Part shown: piece by piece, positions 8,697 to 15,140 of the stretch | How the letters are laid out: every line of letters begins with the position of its first letter | Numbering within the stretch: the stretch's first letter is position 1 | Origin: JBAZDC01 sp041654595 | GTDB lineage: Bacteria > Pseudomonadota > Gammaproteobacteria > Burkholderiales > Burkholderiaceae_B | DNA length: 15,259 nucleotides | Direction: 5' to 3' | Assembly (NCBI GenBank): GCA_964551305.1 | Contig: CAZKBT010000069.1 | Location: forward strand, 1 to 15,259 | Made by a program: the position numbers and the translations under genes | The notes under the pieces: model-generated | Told to the model about the DNA's origin: nothing | The model's database searches: none | Seen by the model: only the letters and a program-made list of their open reading frames with translations

Positions 8697-9191
8697 CTAC
8701 GCCTCCACCGCCTCTGGATTGACTTCTTGCTTGGCAAGCAGGGTGAGTTTCTTGTCGGTGTTCTTCTCTTCCTCAAGGGTGGCCAGCAAAAGATCGAGCT
8801 CGTCGTCGAAGTCCAGTTTTTTCGCGAGCGCGCATAATGTCCCATAGCTGGCTATTTCATAATGCTCCACCTTTTGCGCGCCGCCGATCAGGGCTGCGTC
8901 ACGAACAGGGCCTTTTTCCACCGACGCGATGACCTCTTTCCCTTCTTCGACCAAGCCTTCCATTGCGGCGCATTTGATACGTTTGAGCTTGACATTACCG
9001 AGCTCCACGATTTGATCGAGCCGGTTGATTTGTTCTTTCGTTTCTTCCAAATGCATTTCAAAAGCCTCTTTGAGTTGCGCATTGGTTGCCGCACGCGCAA
9101 GGCCGGGCAGCGCTTTGGACATCTGCTTTTCCGCGCTATATACGTCGGACAGCTCGTGAACAAAAAGATCGTGCAATGTTTTGATGGCCAT
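8697..9191 (-). CDS. YciE/YciF-type ferritin-like (DUF892) stress protein
   Basis: A 164-residue all-helical protein starting MAIKTLHDLFVHELSDVYSAE, the typical opening of the DUF892 family (E. coli YciE/YciF), whose length is also about 160-170. Candidate metal ligands of the ferritin-like bundle are in place: E13 and E21 in helix 1, H47 and E50 in EMHLEE, E109/H110/E112 in VEHYE, and a late EEEKNTD helix. The start is supported by AGGAG (complement of 9198-9202) six bases upstream. Members are induced by general, osmotic or oxidative stress and are soluble; their chemistry is poorly defined. The gene converges on the autotransporter and diverges from the iron-permease-like unit. Confidence 0.93.
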   Translation of the reverse strand: MAIKTLHDLFVHELSDVYSAEKQMSKALPGLARAATNAQLKEAFEMHLEETKEQINRLDQIVELGNVKLKRIKCAAMEGLVEEGKEVIASVEKGPVRDAALIGGAQKVEHYEIASYGTLCALAKKLDFDDELDLLLATLEEEKNTDKKLTLLAKQEVNPEAVEA

Positions 9192-9270
9192 GAGAGTCTC
9201 CTGGTCTATGTGGATGAATAGGGTCCGTGACGCATTCCTGCATCCCGGCCTTTCATGCTAGACATCTCCC

Positions 9271-9510
9271 GTGTTGCAACCCTTTCAGAAAGATACGGAG
9301 CTTGATCGCGTGCTACATGAATCGGTCGTCGTCATGGGAGAGGAAAGCGCTTTCGCGCATCGATTGTTTTCTCCGCACGTGTTTGCTTACCTCTCCGTCG
9401 CGCCATGCGAGGCGCCCGCAATATTCGGTTATGAATGGATGCTTCTCGAAGGCATCGCGCCGGTGTTCGCGGGCAGACTGTCTTCATCGCAACTCGAGGA
9501 GTTAGCATGA
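9271..9510 (+). CDS. Small hypothetical protein overlapping the iron permease-like gene (ATGA)
   Basis: A 79-codon frame from GTG 9271 to TGA 9508-9510; the previous in-frame stop is at 9259-9261. It is not recognised. The product is soluble-looking, with an acidic N-terminal part (QKDTELDRVLHESVVV) and a hydrophobic middle (VFAYLSVAP). Its TGA overlaps the ATG of the next gene in the classic ATGA arrangement, which favours translational coupling and is the best argument that it is real. Against it, no Shine-Dalgarno precedes GTG 9271 or the internal ATG at 9334, and the composition gives no clear coding signal. It could be a degraded gene remnant. Confidence 0.4.
   Translation: MLQPFQKDTELDRVLHESVVVMGEESAFAHRLFSPHVFAYLSVAPCEAPAIFGYEWMLLEGIAPVFAGRLSSSQLEELA
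9496..9501 (+). promoter_or_regulatory. Ribosome binding site fixing the start of the iron permease-like gene
   Basis: GAGGAG ends five bases before ATG 9507. The frame stays open upstream to an ATG at 9435, but that one lacks a good site and would add 24 residues with no family similarity, so 9507 is preferred. Confidence 0.7.
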
Positions 9511-9995
9511 AACACGACCTTCCCGGCCCTCGAGGCTTTCCTCGCGTCTCTCCAGAATCTCCGACCGACCTGACCGGCATGTTCGACCGTTTCGCGAAAG
9601 GAGTCACGCGCTTTGCCGGTTCTCCCGTCATGTTCGGAATGGCGGTGCTGGTGGTGTTGATCTGGGCGATAAGCGGTCCCTTCATGGGTTTTTCCGCGAC
9701 GTGGCAGCTGATCATCAATACCGGCACGACGATCATCACCTTCCTGATGGTTTTTCTGATTCAGCAGAATCAGAACAAAGACAGCAAAGCCATACATGTG
9801 AAGCTCGATGAATTGATCGTCGCGTTAAAAGAAGCCAATGAATGCCTGCTGGATGTCGAAGAGCTGGACGAAAGGCAGCTTAGAAAACTGGAGCGCTACT
9901 ACTCCGTGGCCGCGCTCAAGGCGCGAAACGGCGATGATGATGGCGAGGGCGGCGGCGGTGCCGGACAGGCGGAGAACGAGCGGATCGATACCTAG
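9507..9995 (+). CDS. Low-affinity iron permease family protein (PF04120-like), two-helix membrane protein
   Basis: 162 residues. After a polar Pro-rich N-terminus comes FDRFAKGVTRFAGSP, then TM1 (about 41-57, VMFGMAVLVVLIWAISG), a short GFSATWQ loop, TM2 (about 67-86, with NTGTTIITFLMVFLIQ), then QNKDSKAIHVKLDELI and an amphipathic helix rich in Glu and Leu. The NTGTTIxTFLMVFLIQ...QNxDS...KLDELI series is the hallmark of the bacterial relatives of yeast Fet4. The C-terminus (141-162) is a Gly/Asp-rich tail. Bacterial members are much shorter than Fet4 and iron transport has not been generally shown for them, so the name reflects family only. The start overlaps the upstream small ORF. Confidence 0.88.
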   Translation: MKHDLPGPRGFPRVSPESPTDLTGMFDRFAKGVTRFAGSPVMFGMAVLVVLIWAISGPFMGFSATWQLIINTGTTIITFLMVFLIQQNQNKDSKAIHVKLDELIVALKEANECLLDVEELDERQLRKLERYYSVAALKARNGDDDGEGGGGAGQAENERIDT

Positions 9996-10036
9996 AAGAG
10001 AGCCGTTCGGAGGCATGGCAAACAGAAAAGAGCGTA

Positions 10037-10054
10037 GGGCGGATCGGTCCGCCC
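10037..10054. terminator. Perfect GC-rich hairpin between convergent genes
   Basis: GGGCGGA (10037-10043), loop TCGG, TCCGCCC (10048-10054): a 7-bp perfect stem 42 nt after the iron permease-like stop. No T-run follows. A weaker hairpin ACCCGC...GCGGGT (10111-10134) overlaps the mqo stop codon. Either may end transcription between the convergent genes; GGGCGGA/TCCGCCC units also occur as dispersed intergenic repeats in proteobacteria. Confidence 0.5.
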
Positions 10055-10121
10055 AACGTCCGGCCCCGTGCCGGTGATCAAAGAGAGCTCAACGGATTAC
10101 CCAGGGTTCCACCCGCGTGTT

Positions 10122-11801
10122 TCATGATGCGGGTGCGAGCTTCAGGCTGGATGCATCGGGCTCGTGGGCGACCGACGGCGTCTGGCGCGCCGGGCCGTCC
10201 TCAGGAACGGGAATGTGAGGCAGCTGCAGCACCCTGCTGGTGTAGCCGCGAATCTGGTTGGTCAATTCCGCGCTGTCGTTGATCTTACTGCCGTAGGATG
10301 GAATGATGTCCGTCAAACGTGTTCTCCAGCCATTGTCCATTTCTTGCGGGAAGGCTTTCTCCAGCAGGCCCAGCATGATGTGCGGCGACGTGGAGGCGCC
10401 GGGCGATGCGCCCAGCAATGTGGCGATCGTGCCTTTCTCATCCATGACGATCTCCGTGCCGAATTGCAGGACGGCGCCCTTTTCCGGGTCGTGTTTGATG
10501 ATCTGCACGCGCTGGCCGGCGGTAATGAGTTCCCAATCTTCGCGTTTGGCTTGCGGGAAATATTTGCGTAGCTGGGCATGACGGTCGTCGTCCGACAAGG
10601 CGACCTGTTCCATCAAGTAACGGACCAGGTCCATATTTTCCGATCCGACGCGCAGCATGTTCGTCACGTTATTGTGGTTGACGCTTGAAAACAAGTCGAA
10701 CCACGACCCTTCCTTGAGGAATTTGGTGGAAAACAGCGCGAAGGGACCGAACAAGATGACGTCCTCATTGTCCAGTTTGCGCGCGTCCAGGTGAGGGACG
10801 GACATCGGCGGCGAGCCGGTCTCCGCCATGCCGTAGGCCTTGACGTCATGGCGTTCGGTCGCGGCGGGAGTCTTGATCGCCAGAAACTGTCCGCCTACCG
10901 GAAAGCCCGCGTAATTCTTTGATTCAGGAATACCGGAAAGCTGCAGAAGCTTCAACGCCGCCCCGCCGGCTCCGATGAACACGAAGCGGCTGCGCAGCGT
11001 ACGGGTCTCGTCCGATGTGAGGTCGCGAACGGTGACGTTCCAGCTGCTGTCTTCATTCCGGCTGAGCGCGGTCACTTCCTGTTGAAGATGCATATGAAAA
11101 TCTGGACTGCGACGCAGCGATCGTGTGAGCTGCCGAGTGATGGCGCCGAAATTGACATCGGTGCCCAGAGGCATATAGGTGGCGGCAACCCGTTGCCGCG
11201 GATCGCGGCCTTCCATCATCAACGGCGCCCATTGGCGGATCTGCTCGGGATCTTCCGAATACTCCATCCCGTGGAACAAGGGGTGTTTTGCCAGTGCCTG
11301 ATGGCGCTTGCGCAGATAGTCGATGTTCTCGTCGCCCCAGACGAAGCTCATGTGCGGGGTGGGATTGATGAACGTCGAAGGGGCCGGCATGCGGCCTTGT
11401 TCCGTCTGGTGCGCCCAGAACTGGCGAGACACTTCGAACTGTTCGGCGATGGCGACGGCCCGGTCTGTGTCGATGGAGCCATCGGCAAGCTCGGGCGTGT
11501 AGTTCAACTCGGCAAAGCCCGCATGCCCGGTGCCGGCATTGTTCCAGCCATTGGAGCTTTCCAGCGCCACGTCGTCGAGCCGTTCGAACATATGCATTTG
11601 CCAGCCCGGCTCGAGCTCCTGTAGGTACGTTGCCAGGGTGACGCTCATGATGCCGCCGCCGATCAGCACGGCGTCGGCCTGCTCATCGGTATTGTCCGCG
11701 ATGGGGGCTGGGCGTTCGTAAAGCGGCCAGTACAAGAATAGGCCGGCGGCGATAAGCAATACGGCTATGGAGCCGACTAAGGCTTTCAGAAATTTTTTCA
11801 T
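10122..11801 (-). CDS. mqo: Malate:quinone oxidoreductase, N-terminally membrane-anchored
   Basis: 559 residues; E. coli Mqo has 548. It oxidises malate to oxaloacetate using FAD and passes electrons to the quinone pool, replacing or supplementing NAD-linked malate dehydrogenase in the TCA cycle. Residues 7-27 form a hydrophobic segment (ALVGSIAVLLIAAGLFLYWPL) that looks like an uncleaved anchor or signal-like helix. The FAD-binding motif GGGIMS is at 48-53, followed by ERLDDVALESSNGWNNAGTG. Further family blocks are PHMSFVWG, GTDVNFG, FVFIGAGGAALKLLQ, YAGFPVGGQFL, LFGPFA-FSTKFLK, AGQRVQIIK and LLGASPGAST. The C-terminal 30 residues are a non-conserved Pro/Ser-rich tail. Start is the ATG of MKKFLK; no strong Shine-Dalgarno precedes it. 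Divergent from the Bug gene. Confidence 0.97.
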   Translation of the reverse strand: MKKFLKALVGSIAVLLIAAGLFLYWPLYERPAPIADNTDEQADAVLIGGGIMSVTLATYLQELEPGWQMHMFERLDDVALESSNGWNNAGTGHAGFAELNYTPELADGSIDTDRAVAIAEQFEVSRQFWAHQTEQGRMPAPSTFINPTPHMSFVWGDENIDYLRKRHQALAKHPLFHGMEYSEDPEQIRQWAPLMMEGRDPRQRVAATYMPLGTDVNFGAITRQLTRSLRRSPDFHMHLQQEVTALSRNEDSSWNVTVRDLTSDETRTLRSRFVFIGAGGAALKLLQLSGIPESKNYAGFPVGGQFLAIKTPAATERHDVKAYGMAETGSPPMSVPHLDARKLDNEDVILFGPFALFSTKFLKEGSWFDLFSSVNHNNVTNMLRVGSENMDLVRYLMEQVALSDDDRHAQLRKYFPQAKREDWELITAGQRVQIIKHDPEKGAVLQFGTEIVMDEKGTIATLLGASPGASTSPHIMLGLLEKAFPQEMDNGWRTRLTDIIPSYGSKINDSAELTNQIRGYTSRVLQLPHIPVPEDGPARQTPSVAHEPDASSLKLAPAS

Positions 11802-11850
11802 AGATACGGTGTTATAAGTTGCTCAAATCAGAAAAGGCGCTTGCAGGCCC

Positions 11851-11864
11851 GTTACCTGGGTAAC
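11851..11864. promoter_or_regulatory. Perfect palindrome, candidate operator in the mqo/Bug intergenic region
   Basis: GTTACC-TG-GGTAAC is a perfect 6-bp inverted repeat with a 2-bp centre, 50 bp upstream of the mqo start codon. The size and symmetry fit a dimeric repressor site. The regulator cannot be named from sequence, and no T-run supports a terminator reading. Confidence 0.35.
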
Positions 11865-11968
11865 CGAATCGTTCTTTTGGTTCCAATGCCGGGTTCGGGC
11901 GGAGCCGACGCAGAGATGGCGAGCCTGCACGATACGCCATCGCCCGGAATTGTCATTTTTAAGCGCGG

Positions 11969-11997
11969 TTGACACAGAGTAGGCAGTAGAACACAAT
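11969..11997 (+). promoter_or_regulatory. Sigma70-type promoter of the Bug receptor gene
   Basis: TTGACA (11969-11974, a perfect -35) is followed after 17 bp by CACAAT (11992-11997, four of six to TATAAT). The predicted transcript would start near 12004 and carry a leader of about 67 nt. Confidence 0.5.
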
Positions 11998-12070
11998 CGT
12001 CCTCGAATCAATACAATCAACCCGTCCGCATGGGATAACGATAAATCGGGCATCGAAGGAGGATAGAACG

Positions 12071-13030
12071 ATGGTGAAGCAGAGATTCATGGCGGCCGCC
12101 TTGCTGTGCGCGGCGACGGCGGCGGGAGCAAGCTCCTACCCCGAGCGGCCGATCACCATCGTAAGTCCTTTTCCTCCAGGCGGGGCCACTGACGTTATTG
12201 CCCGCACTCTTGGCAAGGCCATGAGCGCCGACCTGGGCCGGCCCATCGTCGTGGTCAACCGTCCCGGCGCGGGCACGACGATAGGCGCCGCCTATGCCGC
12301 GGCGCAGCCTGCGGACGGCTATACGTTATTGATGGCAACCAACACGACCATCGCGAATGCGCGATTCCTGTATAAAGACCTGAAGTACGATCCCGACAGC
12401 TTCGAGTCCATCGGGGTCGTCGGCACGGCGCCGATGGTGCTGCTGTCCGCCAACGCCCGAGACTTCAAGAGCACGGATGACGCTGTCGCCTACGCCAAGC
12501 GGCATGGAGAAGATGCGCGCATCGCCTCTCAAGGTCCCGGCACGCTGTCCCACCTGCTCGCCGAATGCTTGCAGCAGGCATCGGGCGCCAAGATGACGCA
12601 TATACCCTATAAAGGTACGGCGGAAGCCATGCCGCCTTTGATAAACGGCGACGTGGATCTTTTTTACGATACGCCGGGAACAGGCCTGCAGCAGGTCGAT
12701 GCGGGCAACGTCGGTGTGCTGCACAGCACCGGGCCGAAGCGCCTGTCTTCGCATCCCGATGTTCCGACTGTGGAAGAGGCGGGAATGAAAGAATGCGAAA
12801 TGCAGGCCTGGTGGACTCTGGTCGCGCCGGCCGGCACGCCGGAAGCCGCCGTGTCTCGTCTGCAAGCGTCGCTGCAGGCGGCCTTGAAGGACGATAGCGT
12901 GCGGAAAACCATACAGACCGCGGGGACGGAGCCGTCTGACGGGACGACGCGCGGCTACAAGGAAATGGTCGATGCCGACGTGAAGAAGATGGGCGATCTG
13001 ATTCAGCGCGCCGGGATAGTCTTGCAGTAG
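12071..13030 (+). CDS. Bug-family periplasmic solute receptor (tripartite tricarboxylate transporter type)
   Basis: 319 residues, the normal length of the family. A signal peptide (MVKQRFMAAALLCAATAAGA, likely cut after A20) precedes the mature start SSYPERPITIVSPFPPGGATDVIAR, the Bug hallmark. Further family blocks are GRPIVVVNRPGAGTTIGA, PADGYTLLMAT, THIPYKGTAEAMPPLINGDVDLF and the C-terminal GTPEAAVSRL. The start is set by AAGGAGG (12056-12062) eight bases before ATG. Bug proteins bind carboxylates, amino acids or amides in a Venus-flytrap fold. The ligand is unknown here, and no TctA/TctB membrane genes lie in the window, as is common for the many orphan Bug genes of Bordetella. Divergence from mqo hints at a C4/C6 acid ligand, but this is only inference. 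Confidence 0.95.
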   Translation: MVKQRFMAAALLCAATAAGASSYPERPITIVSPFPPGGATDVIARTLGKAMSADLGRPIVVVNRPGAGTTIGAAYAAAQPADGYTLLMATNTTIANARFLYKDLKYDPDSFESIGVVGTAPMVLLSANARDFKSTDDAVAYAKRHGEDARIASQGPGTLSHLLAECLQQASGAKMTHIPYKGTAEAMPPLINGDVDLFYDTPGTGLQQVDAGNVGVLHSTGPKRLSSHPDVPTVEEAGMKECEMQAWWTLVAPAGTPEAAVSRLQASLQAALKDDSVRKTIQTAGTEPSDGTTRGYKEMVDADVKKMGDLIQRAGIVLQ

Positions 13031-13112
13031 CGATGGAGCGGAACTTGCATGGGCTCTCTGAGCTGTTGCGTGGCGGTCTGCAGCGTGTTTACTCTTCGGC
13101 TTCAATCTCCCC

Positions 13113-13128
13113 CTGGGTGGTCCCCCAG
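13113..13128. terminator. Small hairpin between convergent Bug and DNA glycosylase genes
   Basis: CTGGG (13113-13117), six-base loop, CCCAG (13124-13128), in the 120-bp space between convergent stops. The stem is short and has no T-run, so this is only a weak terminator candidate. Confidence 0.25.
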
Positions 13129-13150
13129 TAAGGCCATTGAGCCCATGCCA

Positions 13151-13522
13151 TTATTTCTTCCTGCTCCGTTCTTTGATTCGCTGTCTGTTAATTCGTAGCG
13201 CATCTTCGGTCGGAATCCAGTCGGCCCAGAAATCTTCAGGAATGATAGGAAAGTCCTCACGCTTAATTCCCTCGAAGGCAGGCTTGAAGCCTCGGCGGCG
13301 CATCTCCTGGATCAATTCGGCATGCCGGCTTGCGAGGTAGCCCAGGCGGGTATAGAAGAAAAGAAGATGGCCTTTGCCGAGAACGTAAGTTGCTGGTTGC
13401 GACAATGCCCCGCGTGCGGATGCCTTCTGTGCCAGCGCGAACACTCTTGGCAGCTCTCGATATTCTGCAATCAGATGAGGGTCGCTTAGTTCCGCGACGG
13501 GAACGCAGTTTATTCGGGTCAT
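13151..13522 (-). CDS. T4 endonuclease V (DenV)-type pyrimidine dimer DNA glycosylase/AP lyase, C-terminally short
   Basis: 123 residues; T4 DenV has 138. The N-terminus [28 protein letters not shown] aligns with T4 [28 protein letters not shown] almost without gaps. The known active-site residues are kept: T2 (alpha-amino nucleophile after Met removal), R3, R22, E23 (catalytic) and R26. [16 protein letters not shown] and [11 protein letters not shown] match the second core region, and [16 protein letters not shown] the third. The protein ends at about T4 residue 122, so the aromatic C-terminal patch of T4 (WYKYYG), which helps bind the dimer, is absent. The enzyme would cut the glycosidic bond of cyclobutane dimers and nick the strand, starting base excision repair of UV damage. 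The gene lies 18 bp after the O-antigen ligase-like gene, same strand; no clear Shine-Dalgarno is visible. Confidence 0.92.
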   Translation of the reverse strand: [123 protein letters not shown]

Positions 13523-13540
13523 GCCATAGATTCTGAATCG

Positions 13541-14782
13541 TTAAGGTATTGGATGCCGGCTCGAGCGTGCTGTTTGAGACGCGGCTCCGGTTTTTCCGCC
13601 GCCAGTGCTTAACGTCATCATGGCAGCCATTGCAACCCACATTGGAGAAACGATATATATCGAACCGCTTACCATGGCGGCTATCATGTACTGGACGAAA
13701 ATAAGCGAAACCCATCCGAAGGAATGACTGAGACTATTTAATGTGACGGCTTTCCACATGGATATGGTAAGCATCACGCAGAGTAAAGCGCCCATTGGCA
13801 CGCCGCCGACCATAAAGGCCTCGACAATGATGTTGTGAGGGTAGACAGGCAAGGGATCTATTCCATTGCCTGATATTGGATACTTCTCTATCAATTGAAA
13901 TGCTTCCGATAGCAGGTTGGCGCGTACGGAATCCTCCCACATGTGCGTGGTGACACGTTCGATGAGATAGGAATCCAGCAGCGATGGATTAAATGCCAAA
14001 AAAATGGATCCCAAACAAATCAATAAAATAGATAGTAGCTTGATAAATAAGCTGCTATGCCACAGCATCAAGCTCAATACGATCGCAAGGGAGAGCACCG
14101 GCCCCCTCGATCCGCTCATTGCGATCCCCAAGAGCCCGACGGACAGGGTTATTAAATAAAAGATGGTGTGAGAACGGAAGGCCCGTCGATCTGTTATTAC
14201 GGTCCACACAGAAAGGATTGCGCATGTAACGCCAAGATGCCCCAGGGCGATCGGATTTAGGCTTTCGGTTTCGGCGCGTAAAAAATTAGATGAATAGGAC
14301 AGTTCCAGGCCGTAGTTGGATATAAGAACCGCTAAATTAAATAGGATCGCTACAGCCGAGAACAATATCATGCACCGCGATGTGGAAATGCCGGAAGTAT
14401 GTCTAGTCCGAATACCGGCCGCAACGGCGGGCATCAGCGACACGCCGGCGGCGTAAAGCCAATACTCCCATTCGGGCAGCTGTATTGAGTTTGAGTATAG
14501 TCTGACATCAATGGCAAGCCGTGATAGGTAGAGAACCCAAAACGCTACCCAAGACATCCAGAATATCGATACTTTGAACCTGCTTTTCTTAGAAACGAAT
14601 GACAGAATCGCCCACAAGGATGCCGCAGCAACAAGAGCGCGAAAGGGAACGGTGAGAACTCGGCTGTTCGTTGAAAGGATCTCGACCAAGCCAGCGACCA
14701 ATGGGTAACCTACTATCGAGAGCACAAGGATCCATCCGACGGATCCTGATCCAGGATGAAGGCTCTTTTGTCGTGGCTTCAT
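13541..14782 (-). CDS. O-antigen ligase/polymerase superfamily (Wzy_C) polytopic membrane protein
   Basis: 413 residues with about ten to twelve hydrophobic segments spread over the length, in the usual range for WaaL/Wzy-type glycan ligases and polymerases of the inner membrane. Family marks are SGSRGPVLSLAI (R226) and, in the large periplasmic loop, YPISGNGIDPLPVYPHNIIVEAF with H316, the Arg and His positions expected of a WaaL-type active site. It would join or polymerise undecaprenyl-linked glycans (O-antigen, capsule or protein glycan); which one cannot be told. Codon use is clearly A+T-richer than the upstream genes (many ATA, TTA, AAT), a sign of transfer that is common for surface-glycan genes. 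An ATG at 14789-14791 is out of frame, so 14782 is the start. No other glycan genes are seen. Confidence 0.85.
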   Translation of the reverse strand: MKPRQKSLHPGSGSVGWILVLSIVGYPLVAGLVEILSTNSRVLTVPFRALVAAASLWAILSFVSKKSRFKVSIFWMSWVAFWVLYLSRLAIDVRLYSNSIQLPEWEYWLYAAGVSLMPAVAAGIRTRHTSGISTSRCMILFSAVAILFNLAVLISNYGLELSYSSNFLRAETESLNPIALGHLGVTCAILSVWTVITDRRAFRSHTIFYLITLSVGLLGIAMSGSRGPVLSLAIVLSLMLWHSSLFIKLLSILLICLGSIFLAFNPSLLDSYLIERVTTHMWEDSVRANLLSEAFQLIEKYPISGNGIDPLPVYPHNIIVEAFMVGGVPMGALLCVMLTISMWKAVTLNSLSHSFGWVSLIFVQYMIAAMVSGSIYIVSPMWVAMAAMMTLSTGGGKTGAASQTARSSRHPIP

Positions 14783-15140
14783 TTTGGCGCCATTAATGCG
14801 GATAAGAATTAATTCTAGGAAAAGAATTGTATCTCATCCACATTTTTTGAAAACATTTTAGTTGGGGCGATAAGTGAATTTATCCAACCTGAACCCAATG
14901 GAAGCTCGCTAAGCGATTGCCGCTTCATACGTTTTCGATGAATATGTGTATGGGTGACACTGAAAGAGTCCCGAATGGGATAGCTCACTTTTCTCGGGCG
15001 CCGGTACCGTGACCGCATTTTGGCAAATCAGCTATGGAAATGGCAACTGCCGGCAAGCTTGGAATAGAGAGGGGCGATGGCAAGGCGCCGGCCCGTGCCT
15101 CGCGTTTAACCAGTCCGGCTAAATCGACTGGCACTTCATT
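14783..15140. other. 358-bp A+T-rich intergenic region upstream of the O-antigen ligase-like gene
   Basis: No convincing gene here. A minus-strand 67-codon frame (14815-15018) and a plus-strand 46-codon frame from ATG 15034 have no ribosome site or recognisable product. Contents seen are the promoter candidate at 14826-14853, a CCAGTC...GACTGG hairpin (15110-15131) just beyond the stop of the right-edge gene that could be its weak terminator, and an 8-bp palindrome TGCCGGCA at 15048-15055. No JUMPstart/ops element was found. Confidence 0.5.
14826..14853 (-). promoter_or_regulatory. Promoter candidate for the O-antigen ligase-like/DNA glycosylase pair
   Basis: On the minus strand TTTTCA (14848-14853, four of six to TTGACA), a 16-bp spacer and TACAAT (14826-14831, five of six to TATAAT) would start a transcript near 14819, with a leader of about 37 nt to the ATG at 14782. 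Confidence 0.4.

Noticed and set aside
11823..12053. A 76-codon minus-strand frame in the mqo/Bug spacer
   Set aside because: It covers the Bug promoter and leader, has no ribosome site and no recognisable product.
13079..13150. A continuation of the DenV-type frame past its TAA that would restore a Trp-containing C-terminus (TGG follows the stop at once)
   Set aside because: The codons after TGG do not resemble the T4 WYKYYG tail, so readthrough or a point-mutated stop is not supported.
14815..15018. A 67-codon minus-strand frame upstream of the O-antigen ligase-like gene
   Set aside because: Arg/Ser-rich product without a family, no Shine-Dalgarno, and it overlaps the better promoter candidate.
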